A stretch of 64,000 bases of DNA from Culex pipiens pallens. Lineage: Eukaryota > Arthropoda > Insecta > Diptera > Culicidae. A program made the translations under genes and the position numbers. Below the pieces are notes generated by a model. That model saw nothing but the letters and a program-made list of their open reading frames with translations. It made no database searches and was not told the origin of the DNA. The DNA lies in assembly GCF_016801865.2 (NCBI RefSeq), contig NC_068939.1, forward strand, positions 152,772,507 through 152,836,506. Direction: 5' to 3'. Shown here piece after piece: positions 46,696 through 59,000 of the stretch (positions are counted from its first letter, which is position 1; each line of letters opens with the position of its first letter).

Positions 46696-49600
46696 TATAG
46701 TTCCTAGAGTTCTGTACATGCCATAACAGATTAGAGAATTATTTCTTCGTAAATATGTGGAATCAATTGTTCGAGTAGTGATCTGAGAGACATTTCCACG
46801 CATTATGTAATTTGAGAATTGTTTTTCGTCAAGATGTTGAACTGATTGTTTTAATAGTCTGCCGGAGTTTCATTCCACAGATTAAAATATATGAAGATTT
46901 TTTTCATAAATATGTTGAACCAGTTGTTTCAATAATTAGCATAAAAATTGTTCCGATAATTTTTTTTTTTATTGGTAACATGTAAATTTTTTTTTTAATG
47001 AGTGACTACGATTACCTTCCACACAGAAAATAATTCAAAAAAAAAATCTTCAGTAATACATTCAACAACTTGATTCAATAGTTGACTGAAAATGTGTGTA
47101 ACACAGTATGTGATTTGAGAATTGTTTTTTTTTTCAAGATGTTGAACTAATTGTTTCAATAGTCTGCCTTGAGCTTCTTTCAAAAGATAAATTGGCATGA
47201 AGATTGCTTTTGTTTTTTTTTTGCATAAATTTGTTGAACCAGTTGTTTCAATGATTTGTAAAATTTATTTGTCAAACTTGTTGAAGATTGTTTTTGTTTT
47301 TTTTTGTATAAATTTGTTGAACCAGTTGTTTCAATAATTTGTAAAATTTATTTTTCATTCCATAAACGAAAAAACAATTCCTTGGTAAAATTTCAAAAAT
47401 TACTGTTTTTTCCATATATATTTTGTTCAGGAATACTTTCAATAATTTGTTTCAATAGTTGACTGAGAATGTTTGTTATACAGTAAGTGATTTGAGACTT
47501 TTTTTTAAAGATGTTGAACAAATTGTTGCAATAGTCTGCCTGAAGCTTCTTTTGAAAGATTAATTTATACGAAGATTGTTTTAATTTTGCATAAATTTGT
47601 TGAACCAGTTGTTTCAATTTTTTTTTAAAATAAACCAAACCACAATTGTAAAATTTATTTGTCATGCAACAAACGAAAAAAATCCTTGGTTATATTTTTA
47701 AAATAACTGTTTTTTCCATAAATATTTTGTTCAGGAATACTTTAAATAATTTAATTAGTTGACTAAGAATGTTTGTAACACAGTAAGTGATTTGAGAATT
47801 GTTTTTTTTTTCAAGATGTTGAACTAATTGTTTCAATAGTCTTCCAGGAGCTTCTTTCCAAAGATAAATTTATATGAAGATTGTTTTTGTTTTTTTTTGT
47901 ACAAATTTGTTGAACCAGTTGTTTCAATAATTTGTAAAATTTATTTTTCATGCCATAAACGAAAAAAAATATCCTTGGTAATATTTTAAAAATAACTGTT
48001 TTTTCCATAAATATTTTGTTCAGGAATACTTTCAATAATTTGTTTCAATAGTTGACTGAGAATGTTTGTTATACAGTAAGTGATTTGAGACTTTTTTTTC
48101 AAGATGTTGAACTAATTGTTGCAATAGTCTGCCTGAAGCTTCTTTCGAAAGATTAATTTATACGAAGATTGTTTTATTTTTGCATAAATTTGTTGAACCA
48201 GTTTTTTCAATTTTTTTTTAAATAAACCAAACCACAATTGTAAAATTTATTTGTCATGCCACAAACGAAAAAAATCCTTGGTTATATTTTTAAAATAACT
48301 GTTTTTTCCATAAATATTTTGTTCAGGAATACTTTAAATAATTTAATTAGTTGACTAAGAATGTTTGTAACACAGTATGTGATTTGAGAATTGTTTTTTT
48401 TTTCAAGATGTTGAACTAATTGTTTCAATAGTCTTCCAGGAGCTTCTTTCCAAAGATAAATTTATATGAAGATTGTTTTTGTTTTTTTTTGTACAAATTT
48501 GTTGAACCAGTTGTTTCAATAATTTGTAAAATTTATTTTTCATGCCATAAACGAAAAAAAATATCCTTGGTAATATTTTAAAAATAACTGTTTTTTCCAT
48601 AAATATTTTGTTCAGGAATACTTTCAATAATTTGTTTCAATAGTTGACTGAGAATGTTTGTTATACAGTAAGTGATTTGAGACTTTTTTTTCAAGATGTT
48701 GAACTAATTGTTGCAATAGTCTGCCTGAAGCTTCTTTCGAAAGATTAATTTATACGAAGATTGTTTTATTTTTGCATAAATTTGTTGAACCAGTTGTATA
48801 AAAAAAATTTATTTGTCATGCCACAAACGAAAAAAATCCTTCGTTATATTTTGTTCAGGAATACTTTCAATAATTTAATTAGTTGACTAAGAATGTATGT
48901 AACACAGTATGTGATTTGAGAATTGTTTTTTTCAAGATGTTGAAATAATTGTTTCAATAGTCTGCCATGAGCTTCTTTCAAAAGATAAATTGGCATGAAG
49001 ATTGCTTTTGTTTTTTTATTGCATAAATTTGTTGAACCAGTTGTTTCAATGATTTGTAAAATTTATTTGTCAAACTTGTTGAAGATTGTTTTTGTTTTTT
49101 TTTGTATAAATTTGTTGAACCAGTTGTTTCAATAATTTGTAAAATTTATTTTTCATGCCATAAACGAAAATACAATTCCTAGGTAATATTTTAAAAATAA
49201 CTGTTTTTTCCATAAATATTTTGTTCAGGAATACGTTCAATAATTTGTTTCAATAGTTGACTGAGAATGTTTGTTATACAGTAAGTGATTTGAGACTTTT
49301 TTTTAAAGATGTTGAACTAATTGTTGCAAAAGTCTGCCTGAAGCTTCTTTCGAAAGATTAATTTATACGAAGATTGTTTTATTTTTGCATAAATTTGTTG
49401 AACCAGTTGTTTCAAAAAATTTATTTATTGTCATGCCACAAACGAAAAAAAATCCTTGGTTATATTTAAAAAAACTATTATTTCCATAAATATTTTGTTC
49501 AGGAATACTTTAAATAATTTAATAAGTTGACTAAGAATGTTTGTAACACAGTATGTGATTTGAGAATTATTTTTTATTCAGAATGTTGAACTAATTGTTT

Positions 49601-52243
49601 CAATAGTCTACCTGGAGCTTCTTTGCAAAGATAAATTTATATAAAGATTGTTTTTTTTTGCGTAAATTTGTTGAACCAGTTGTATCAATAATTTGTAAAA
49701 TTTATTTTTCATGCCATAAACGAAAAAAATATCCTTGGTAATATTTTAAACATAACTGTTTTTCCATAAATATTTTGTTCAGGAATACTTTAAATAATTT
49801 AATTAGTTGACTAAGAATGTTTGTAACACAGTATGTGATTTGAAAATTGTTTTTTTAAGGATGTTGAACAAATTGTTGCAATAGTCTGCCTGGAGCTTCT
49901 CTCCAAAGTTAAATTTATATGAGATTGTTTTTGTTGTTTTTTTATTGCATAAATTTGTTGAACCAGTTGTTTCAATGATTTGTAAAATTTATTTGTCAAA
50001 CTTGTTGAAGATTGTTTTTGTTTTTTTTTGTATAAATTTGTTGAACCAGTTGTTTCAATAATTTGTAAAATTTATTTTTCATGCCATAAACGAAAATACA
50101 ATTCCTAGGTAATATTTCAAAAATTACTGTTTTTTCCATATATATTTTGTTCAGGAATACTTTCAATAATTTGTTTCAATAGTTGACTGAGAATGTTTGT
50201 TATACAGTAAGTGATTTGAGACTTTTTTTTCAAGATGTTGAACTAATTGTTGCAATAGTCTGCCTGAAGCTTGTTGTTTCAATGATTTGTAAAATTTATT
50301 TGTCAAACTTGTTGAAGATTGTTTTTGTTTTTTTTTGTATAAATTTGTTGAACCAGTTGTTTCAATAATTTGTAAAATTTTATTTTTCATGCCATAAACG
50401 AAAATACAATTCCTAGGTAATATTTTAAAAATAACTGTTTTTTCCATAAATATTTTGTTCAGGAATACGTTCAATAATTTGTTTCAATAGTTGACTGAGA
50501 ATGTTTGTTATACAGTAAGTGATTTGAGACTTTTTTTTAAAGATGTTGAACTAATTGTTGCAATAGTCTGCCTGAAGCTTCTTTCGAAAGATTAATTTAT
50601 ACGAAGATTGTTTTATTTTTGCATAAATTTGTTGAACCAGTTGTTTCAAAAAATTTATTTATTGTCATGCCACAAACGAAAAAAAATCCTTGGTTATATT
50701 TAAAAAAAACTATTATTTCCATAAATATTTTGTTCAGGAATACTTTAAATAATTTAATAAGTTGACTAAGAATGTTTGTAACACAGTATGTGATTTGAGA
50801 ATTATTTTTTATTCAGAATGTTGAACTAATTGTTTCAATAGTCTTCCTGGAGCTTCTTTGCAAAGATAAATTTATATGAAGATTGTTCTTGTTTTTTTTT
50901 TGCATAAATTTGTTGAACCAGTTGTTTCAATAATTTGGAAAATTTATTTTTCATGCCATAAACGAAAAAAATAATTTCCTTGGTAAAATTTGAAAATAAC
51001 TGTTTTTTTTCATAAATATTTTGTTACAATAATTTGCAATAAAGGTTGAGACTACCTTCCACACAGGAATATTTCAATAATTTGTTTCAATAGATGACTT
51101 AGAATGTTTGTAACACAGTAAGTGATTTGAGAATTGTTTTTTTTTTTCAAGATGTTGAACTAATTTTTTCAATAGTCTTCCTGGAGCTTCTTTCCAAAGA
51201 TAAATTTATATAAAGATTGTTTTTTTTTTGCGTAAATTTGTTGAACCAGTTGTATCAATAATTTGTAAAATTTATTTTTCATGCCATAAACGAAAAAAAT
51301 ATCCTTGGTAATATTTTAAACATAACTGTTTTTCCATAAATATTTTGTTCAGGAATACTTTAAATAATTTAATTAGTTGACTAAGAATGTTTGTAACACA
51401 GTATGTGATTTGAAAATTGTTTTTTTAAGGATGTTGAACTAATTGTTGCAATAGTCTGCCTGGAGCTTCTCTCCAAAGTTAAATTTATATGAGATTGTTT
51501 TTGTTTTTTTTTTTGCATAAATTTGTTGAACCAGGTGTTTCAATTATTTGTAAAATTTATTTGTCATACCATAAATGAAACAAAAATTCCTTTGTAATAT
51601 TTTAAAAATAACTGTTTTTTCCATAAATATTTTGTTCAGGAATACTTTCAATAATTTGTTTCAATAGTTGACTAAGAATGTTTGTAATACAGTAATTGAT
51701 TTGAAGCTTTTTTTCAATATGTTGAACTAATTGTTGCAATAGTCTGCTGGAGCTTCTTTCGAAAGATTAATTTATATAATGATTGTTTTTGTTTTTTGCA
51801 TAAATTTGTTGAACCAGTTGTTTCAATAATTTGCATAATTTATTTGTCATGCCACAAACGAAAAAATCCTTGGTAATATTTTGAAAATGACTGTTTTTTT
51901 TTCATTATATTTTGTTCTAATAATTTGCAAAATTTATTTATCAATTTCATAAAGCTGGTACAAACTTTATTGAAAGTAATTGTAATTGTTTTGAGAAATG
52001 TTTTTCGTCAAGATATTGAATCAATTGTTTCAATAGTCTGTCAGAGATTCTGCCCACAGTATAAATTTTATGGAGATTGTTAGATAGTTTGGTTTCTTCA
52101 TTACGAACATTTCAGCCGTAAACGCTGGTTCTCCTCGGATATAAGGATTTTTTTTTTCGAAAATGTTTTCAACCAATTGTTTTTTTTATTATTTGCTGAG
52201 AGAACTTTTCATGTCTTAAATGATTTAAAAAAAATTCTTTTAA

Positions 52244-52930
52244 TAGAGGTGGGCAAAACCGCTCTTTTTAAGGAGCCGCTCATTTTCGTTCGCTCACTAA
52301 AAATAGCCGCTCTTTTGAACGGCTCTTTCGCTCTTTTTCAAAATTTTGATAAAAAGGTTATTATTAAGAATTGTGTGATTTTGCGAACTCTTTTCTAAAT
52401 TCTGATTTAATCGATGAAGTCTATAAACACTGAAGTTAAATCAGGCAAGAGAATTATTTTTTTCCATAATCTCTCAGCTATTTAGTAGATTTTTGGTAAT
52501 ATTTTACAAGCTATGCAATTTTAAATGCTCAAATTTGTATTCGGATATATAAAGATAAGCTTTTTGATTTTGTTTAGAAAATCATTTACTTTTGGAATTT
52601 CAAAGAAAAGTAGGAAACTGAAAATAAATTTGAAAACTTTAAAGTTGTTTTTGGCAGCAATGGTATTTTTGGATTAATTTTTATAAGCAATTATTTTTCA
52701 ATTGAGAATTGCATTTTCAATTCTAAAAACAAATTTTGTGATGCAATTTGTTCGAAATTCGATAAATTATATTTATAACAAGTTGAAAAATCATTCTATC
52801 TTGGAACGGTTCTTTCAAAAGACCGGGGTTGAAAAAAGAACCGCGGTTCTTTTTTTTGTGAGCCCTAGTTCGTTCGCTCTTTTTAGTGAACCGGCTCTTT
52901 GAGCGGCTCGCTCTTTTTTGCCCACCTCTA
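52244..52930. mobile_element. hAT-type MITE, copy 1
   Basis: This 687-bp element has ends TAGAGGTGGGCAAA and, inverted, TAGAGGTGGGCAAA, with the perfect 8-bp duplication TCTTTTAA (52236-52243 and 52931-52938), the hAT hallmark. Sub-terminal GAGCGGCTC/GAGCCG words repeat inside both ends. It has no transposase. It interrupts the decayed right edge of the satellite. Confidence 0.9.
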
Positions 52931-53560
52931 TCTTTTAATATTAGTTGATTGGAGTCTATTGTTTTAATAGAAACGGAGAGAAACCAATTTCCGTCAATTG
53001 TTTGTAATAAGTGTTTCGATGGTTTCCCGGAGGCATTTTGCAAACAGAATTTAATTTTAGAATTATTTTTCTGTCAATTTGTTTTTATTTATTGCACTTC
53101 AAGCGCAGTAAGTGGTTTAGGCTGGTTACTTCGTCAATTTATAGAATCAATTGTTTTGAATTGTTAACAGGGGGTACATTCTAAAAAGTAATTGGTTTAA
53201 CAATTATTACATTACCAATATTTAGAAAAAAAAAAATTCAAAAGTTTATTGGGAGCAATTCAAACGTATTAAGTGATTTGAAAAAAGTTTATGTCTACAT
53301 TTTAAACCAACCTACATTATTTCATATACTTTTTGAGAAAACAAAAGCAAAAGCTGTCTGAAGGTGACTTTAGAACTATTTGTTTAAAAAAAATCTGTTA
53401 GTAAACTTAGTATAGTAATTGAATTTTGATTTTTAACTTAGCAATATATTGATCAAATTGTTTCTATAATTTACTGGTGATACTTCCTACAAAGTTCAAT
53501 TATTTTAAACATTCTTTTGCGTAACTTATCCACATAACAAGTTTATTTGTGAATCAATCA

Positions 53561-53875
53561 AAAATCAAAAAGTGATTAAAAAGTTTTCACTTATTCCTTT
53601 GTGATTGTTTTATTACTGAAAATGAATTCATCAATGATAAACCATGTCTTATTTATTCCTATTTTTCCTTATTTTTTATCAAAAATGCTATTGTTTCATT
53701 CTCTTTAGTTATTTTTCACCCTTTTTACCAAAATTTAAAAAAAATATTCACAACGGTTCGAGTTGTGAAAACTTTTGAATTATCGATTCAAAAAGTTTTA
53801 CGGCTTGTTATTTTTATGTTATGGTTTTTTTCCTCCCTTGATCTCGGTTTGTTATTATTAATTTTAAAAATATAT
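53561..53875. other. AT-rich spacer
   Basis: No feature supported. Confidence 0.3.
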
Positions 53876-54480
53876 TTTTTGAAGACCTTTTTTGAAATGT
53901 TACGACAAAATGAAGTGTTTTGATTCCCTATTGATGGGTTTCGCTCTGATATTATATTGGCCGATACAGGCAAATTCATAGGTTACCCGAGGGATAACTG
54001 GAACCGGTTCCAGAGTGGAAAATTATATTGAAAAACCATTTTTGAAATGTTCTGACAAAATGATGCATTTGATACCCATATTGACGGGCTTTGCTTTAAT
54101 ATGATATTAGCCACTTCAAAGGTTCCTCGGGGGAAATCCAGAACCAGTTCAGAAGTGGCCAGTGGCCAGAAACATATTTTGGAAAAAAAAACATTTTTGA
54201 AATGTTCTAATATAATGAAGAATTATGATACCCATATTGATGGGCTTTGCTTTAGAGCCATTAGCCATTATGATATAAGCCACTGCAATGGTTCCCCGGA
54301 GGAAATCGGGAACCGGTTCCGGAGTGGCCAGTGGCCATGGAAAGGCAATTTATGAATTTCTCTGATAAAATGTAGAAATTGGATACTTATATCGACGGGC
54401 CTTGCTTTTATAGGTTCCCCGGGGGTACCCAGAACCGGTTCCGATGTGACCAGGGTCTAAGAATTGACCTCAAATTATCT
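53876..54480. repeat. Tandem repeat, about four diverged units of 120-170 bp
   Basis: The blocks GAACCGGTTCC(A/G)GAGTGG recur near 54001, 54141, 54308 and 54431. The companion blocks TTTTTGAAATGTT and GATACCCATATTGA recur at similar spacing. The units contain the palindrome GGAACCGGTTCC. It is non-coding. Confidence 0.7.
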
Positions 54481-55989
54481 TTTCTTAGTTAGCAGTTCAA
54501 AATAATGAAGTTTGATACCCATTTTGCCTATGTTTGATTGGATTAGGTACGGGTTTATATAAAAATACAAAAAGTACGTCGTTTATCGACCACCCAGTTT
54601 CTATGGATGACCTCCAAAAAATTACCATATTATCATAAGTTCAAAAAGTGGATTCCATATTTATAAAGTTGATAGTATCAACGCTTACTTGCTGTTGTGA
54701 GTGCGCGCTAAGTCAAACAAGCAGCAAATCTACTTTTATATTTTTAACTGCGCTGGACACTTTTTCGCTCATCCGCTTTATGCGCACGTTCCCGCATGTC
54801 GTTGCGCAGTGGCAGGAAAAAAACGGATTCTCGCGCGTTCAACTTCCCCTTAAACCTTCCCAAAAACCGTCCAACTCCAAGCGAAACTTACTTGGGGACA
54901 CCGTGGAGATTTTCCCTTGTCCCCTCAAAAAAGTGAAACATCAACACTTCCCGTCTTCCAAATCCTGTTCCATGTCCCTGGTGCGCGGTGCAGATGGGAG
55001 CGGCATGTGGAAAACAAACAAAAATGATCGAAACTTGTAAAATTTGATTAGTTTGAATGTTGAATCGAAATAAAATAATTGTTTGCACGAATTTTGTCAG
55101 ATAATTTTTCAAATAATAGTTAAAGTTTCACGGTGAGAAATTCATTTCTATAGAAATGTTTATCGAAAGACACGCTGACATTTAGGATAGACCATTAGTG
55201 CTCTGGTCACGGGGACGTCCAGACTCGTTTTTGCATTTCCATCTTTTCCATTTTTGTTGCATCGCTGTTAAGATTCAATTGTGTGTAGCGGAACCTCGCG
55301 AGCCTTTTATTTGATATTTATTTTTTGTAAGTCCTTCTTTTATCATCGTTGGAAGCACGCTGTAACAAGAAGACTTTTTTATCATACAAAAACACTAATT
55401 TAGTAATCAGCAATCATTTTATTCGTCCCAAAACGTCATCACCGCGGCCTTGCCATTGACCTTTCTGCGACCTTCCGTCCCTTTCTCACTTATTGTTCTT
55501 CTTTTCCACCGTAGCAGCTGCATGATCTTCTTTCTTCTTACTCGTACCCCGTCACCATCCCGCTTCTCCTCGGCATGATCTCGTCCACGGCCACCGAACC
55601 AGGTCCGTGCCCCTTTCCAGCCTAGAAGTTTTCACAGCACGTTCCGGCCAGCAAACTGGATCTCTCAAATCGATGCTTGCTCGGCAACGCTGGCCCGATC
55701 GGACGGCGAGCTTTTACCGCCGGAGGAATCAAAAACCGGACCGCGAAGATTTGATTTTGCCCCAAGTCACGTGACGCAAGTTATTAAACTTTTGTTGCTG
55801 TCCGAGTGCGTCTGATCTCCAAGTAGAGTGAGGTTGAACTGGACGAGTGTGAGAAAAGAAGCAAGTGTCAACCCGATTTGATCTCACTTGGATTTGCTCT
55901 TCAAAACATCCGCTCTCTCTCTCTCTCCCGTTCTTACTCTTGCTCGCTCTTTCTCCTAACGATCGCGCCGGTTTAGTTCGTTTAAGTTA
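54481..55989. other. Low-repeat, GC-richer block with CT run
   Basis: Balanced composition, with the E-box-containing palindrome GTCACGTGAC near 55767 and a (CT)n run at 55912-55927. No convincing coding frame. This could be regulatory host DNA or the edge of a decayed retroelement; on the minus strand the AGAGCGAGCAAGAG wording is compatible with either. Confidence 0.3.
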
Positions 55990-57193
55990 GGGGAAAGTGG
56001 GGCAAGTGTAACAAGCTAAGGAAATGCTCGTTATAACCCATTAAAAACGTTAAAAAATCTGTCAGATTTTTTAGAATCATCTTATTCCAGGTCTTGACTG
56101 AGACTTTGATAGAACAAGTTTTAAAAAAATCCTGTTTTTTAATGCAAAAAAATGATTTAAAAAAAAAAGATTTTCCGTACGTTCTACTCAACTGGTGGGG
56201 CAAGACGAACAACCCGTTGGGGCAAGAGGAGCAATGCATGAAAAAAACATGTTAATTTGCTAACAATTGAACTGTTATCACTTAGATACATCAGATTAGG
56301 ATGTATTTGAAACATTTCTTTCATTTTTAGATTAAATAATAGTATGTTACTTAAAATTTGATCGCTTTTACGAAAAAAAAATATTACTTTGATGAAAAAA
56401 GGGAAATTTTCATAATATCACTATATTTTGCATGGACAATTTTTTTAACAATTGTTTACTGCCCCTGATCGCATAAATGTCCCATATGCATTTTCATCGT
56501 TTTTGAGTTAATGATGCAGTTTTGTTCAAAATCGAATGATCTTTCAGAAAAGCCTATAACATCCAGTACTTAGTTCTAGAAATCAGGAGGAAATCCAGTT
56601 TTTTCGCGGAAACTTAACACGTAGCCTTATGTATGGGACAAACTTCAAATGCGTTTTTCTCAGCTTGCTGTTTTTGCATATGGGACATTTATGCGAACAT
56701 GGGCAGTTTACCAGTTTTTAAGTACGTTTATGTATTTATTTTCCAATAAAATATGTTGTTGCAGCAATTCGTATTTTTTTCCATACTAAAAATGCATATG
56801 GTACACTTGCCCCACCTGAAAAAGATTTTTTTTAAACTCTCAACAAAAATAACCAAAAGTTAAATCATACTTTAAAATAGGTGCAAGTCATTGGTAGGGA
56901 CACTACTGATCTAGGAAAAATTGCATTTTGATAAAATGAGCCTTTAAATGAAACCTAAGCCTTATTTTGTACTTTCCAAATATTAGAAGAAAACAAAGGG
57001 TTTGAAAAAAACTTCATTAAATCTTATGCTCCGTGGCGTTTACGTCGTTTTGGCGGTTATGTGGTAGTAGAATCAGCTAATTGCATTGTTAGCAACAATT
57101 CCTCATACTGGAAATAATCAAAATTGTAAAAATTACGGCCGTACGAGCGATTGTTCCTCTTGCCCCATATGGTCGTCTTGCCCCACCTTCCCC
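55990..57193. mobile_element. GGGGAAAGTGGGGCAAG element, copy 2
   Basis: It has the same ends as the copy at 29077 and is nearly identical to it over long stretches, flanked by TA (55988-55989 and 57194-57195). A 248-bp MITE (56459-56706) interrupts it at a site that is intact in copy 1. It has no coding capacity. Confidence 0.85.
56459..56706. mobile_element. CTGCC-end MITE, copy 2
   Basis: The ends CTGCCCCTGATCGCATAAAT and, inverted, CTGCCCATGTTCGCATAAAT carry inverted repeats of about 30 bp. They are flanked by TTTA (56455-56458 and 56707-56710). Copy 1 of the host element shows the empty site ATTGTTTATCAATTTTT. Confidence 0.8.
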
Positions 57194-57195
57194 TA

Positions 57196-57652
57196 AATAT
57201 TGTTTTCATTTCATTACAATCGTTTACGCAGTGTCCTGTTTTCTTTTCGTTCAAATTCGTTGGTCGCGTCTTTTATTTACTATTTTTGATAATTGCTCGC
57301 GTTATCTAAATTTTACAAACAGTAAGAAAATACTGATAAGTCCATCCCATAGCACTACTGCTCGGTTGGCACGCGTTCGATTAACAAACTTTTTAAATAA
57401 TTATTAATGTATCTTTCCGCAGTCGGCTGCCCAAGATTTTTGAAATTTTATCCGATAAGCAAATTGCTTAGGGTCGCATCACCTACCACAGTGAATCCTG
57501 ACCACATACCCATCTTACTTACCCCTCTAAACTCATGTGATACTTTGTCGGAGACGCAGCCGATTAAGCGGTCTCCATCACTCAAGTATCGGACTAACAT
57601 TCCCATCCACTTCCCCGTGTCTTACCACTGGTCGTGGCCGGCGTCGGTATTG
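57196..57652. other. GC-richer block of unknown origin
   Basis: Composition is clearly unlike the AT-rich flanks (GCGGTCTCCATCAC, GTCGTGGCCGGCGTCGG). It resumes after the inserted MITE at 58294-58330. I find no coding frame on either strand. On the minus strand an AATAAA is followed by GACGCGACC, so part of a retroelement LTR or UTR is one possibility. Confidence 0.35.
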
Positions 57653-58293
57653 CGTCAGCTGTGTGCTATCTTGTGACAACGACCATTTAGTACTATTCGA
57701 GAAAATCGATTTTTAAAGTTTGATGATAAATATTTTCAAAACTATGAATGGTAGAGCTAAACTTTTTTAAGCAATCGGTTCGTATACTATCGCTTAACAA
57801 ACGCTCCAAGTTTCAACTAATTTGGTTACACCAGTTAAAAGATACAGCAAATTATGTAATCAAAAATCTGAAAAGCACGTGTCACAAGTGTGTTTCGAAA
57901 GTAAAATTGTACTACGTGTCACAAGTGTGCACAGAATTCCCATACAAACTAAAATAAGCTTAAATCAATAGTTTAACCGACTTAATCAGTATATTTTCGA
58001 AAACAAAAGATTGCATTGCTTTTAGAAAGTGTGTATCAACATAAATTTGTGGAAAACAAGAGAAATTTTCCACATTTTCCAACAACATGTATGACGTGTC
58101 ACAAGTGTGCACGATCATTTTGATGATAAATTGGTCTATGTCACAAGTGTGTATTGCGATATCCGGGAAACGGAAGCGAGTTTCCAAAATCGGGTTAAAG
58201 CATCTTGTAGTGTTTGTCAAGTATAGCAAAACGTCATCATTAACTCATTTTCGACCAAAATGGTCTATGTCACAAGATAGCACACAGCTGACG
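57653..58293. mobile_element. 641-bp foldback-type MITE with GTCAGCTGTG ends
   Basis: The ends CGTCAGCTGTGTGCTATCTT are identical and inverted, with the 4-bp duplication ATTG (57649-57652 and 58294-58297). The words GTGTCACAAGTGTG recur inside near 57879, 57918, 58095 and 58139 and resemble the inner part of the terminal repeats. It is non-coding. Confidence 0.8.
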
Positions 58294-58297
58294 ATTG

Positions 58298-59000
58298 AAC
58301 AGCATGATAGGGACGAGACAACAATGCTATGCTATGCTTTTAACGTCATTTAAAAAATCGTGATTTTCAAATAAATTTAAAAAATCTCTAGCACAGAATA
58401 ATTTTGAATTTAAATTTTTGCAAAGGAAATGTATTTTTTTATAATGTTAAATCATTGAACTCCTAAAACTTTTAAGGTTTAATACAACATTTGAAAAAAA
58501 AAAAAAAGAAATGACGGTCATTCAATACTATGCAAATCCTTATAAATATTGCAGGTATTTAAATTTAAATATGATTTTCCAAAAAAAAAAAAACATCTTA
58601 GTGGGCCGGATTTCATAATAATTTCAAAACTAGCTCGCGGTGACCGCTGCTTTTGACCATATCATATGTTATTGATGATTTTTTTGACGAAAGTGAGAGA
58701 AGGTGAAACACGGTACAGGAAATCATCCTCAAATTTTCAAAAGATTGATCTCTCTGTTAAAACCATTAAAAATAATTGTTTTCGCATTGTTTGTAAACAT
58801 TGTTTATATACGAAAAGTACCAGGTAATTTCAGCGGCATACTTGCAAAACCAGTAAAATCAAAATTATTACACGAGAGTATAGCTTTTATCAGAATTTTT
58901 ATCTTAGTGACTGTAAAAACTCTTTCGATGACGATTCTCTCCAGCTAATTTTTTTTTCATTACCATTTTTTTAGTCAGCATTATTAGTTCTGTTGAATCA
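58298..59000. other. End of GC-richer block, then AT-rich spacer
   Basis: 58298-58330 completes the GC-richer block interrupted by the MITE. The remainder is AT-rich and without recognisable features. Confidence 0.3.

Larger units (their letters stand above)
46425..53560. repeat. Satellite array of about 300-bp units with decayed edges
   Basis: The landmark TTTTGTTCAGGAATACTTT recurs at about 47425, 47724, 48017, 48325, 48609, 48852, 49226, 49495, 49775, 50146, 50454, 50735, 51343 and 51634. Other landmarks are AAATTTGTTGAACCAG, GTTTCAATAGTCTGCCTGGAG and ACAGTAAGTGATTTGAGA. Two unit types alternate (about 592-bp dimers). Units at both edges (46425-47000 and 51950-53560) are strongly diverged. 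Small MITEs have entered each edge (46458-46695 and 52244-52930). Apparent frames, including two identical 74-codon ones, are by-products of the repeat. Confidence 0.85.

Noticed and set aside
47811..48627. Two identical 74-codon minus-strand frames (47811-48035 and 48403-48627)
   Set aside because: They are the same stretch of the 592-bp satellite dimer. Identity reflects repeat homogenisation, not a protein.
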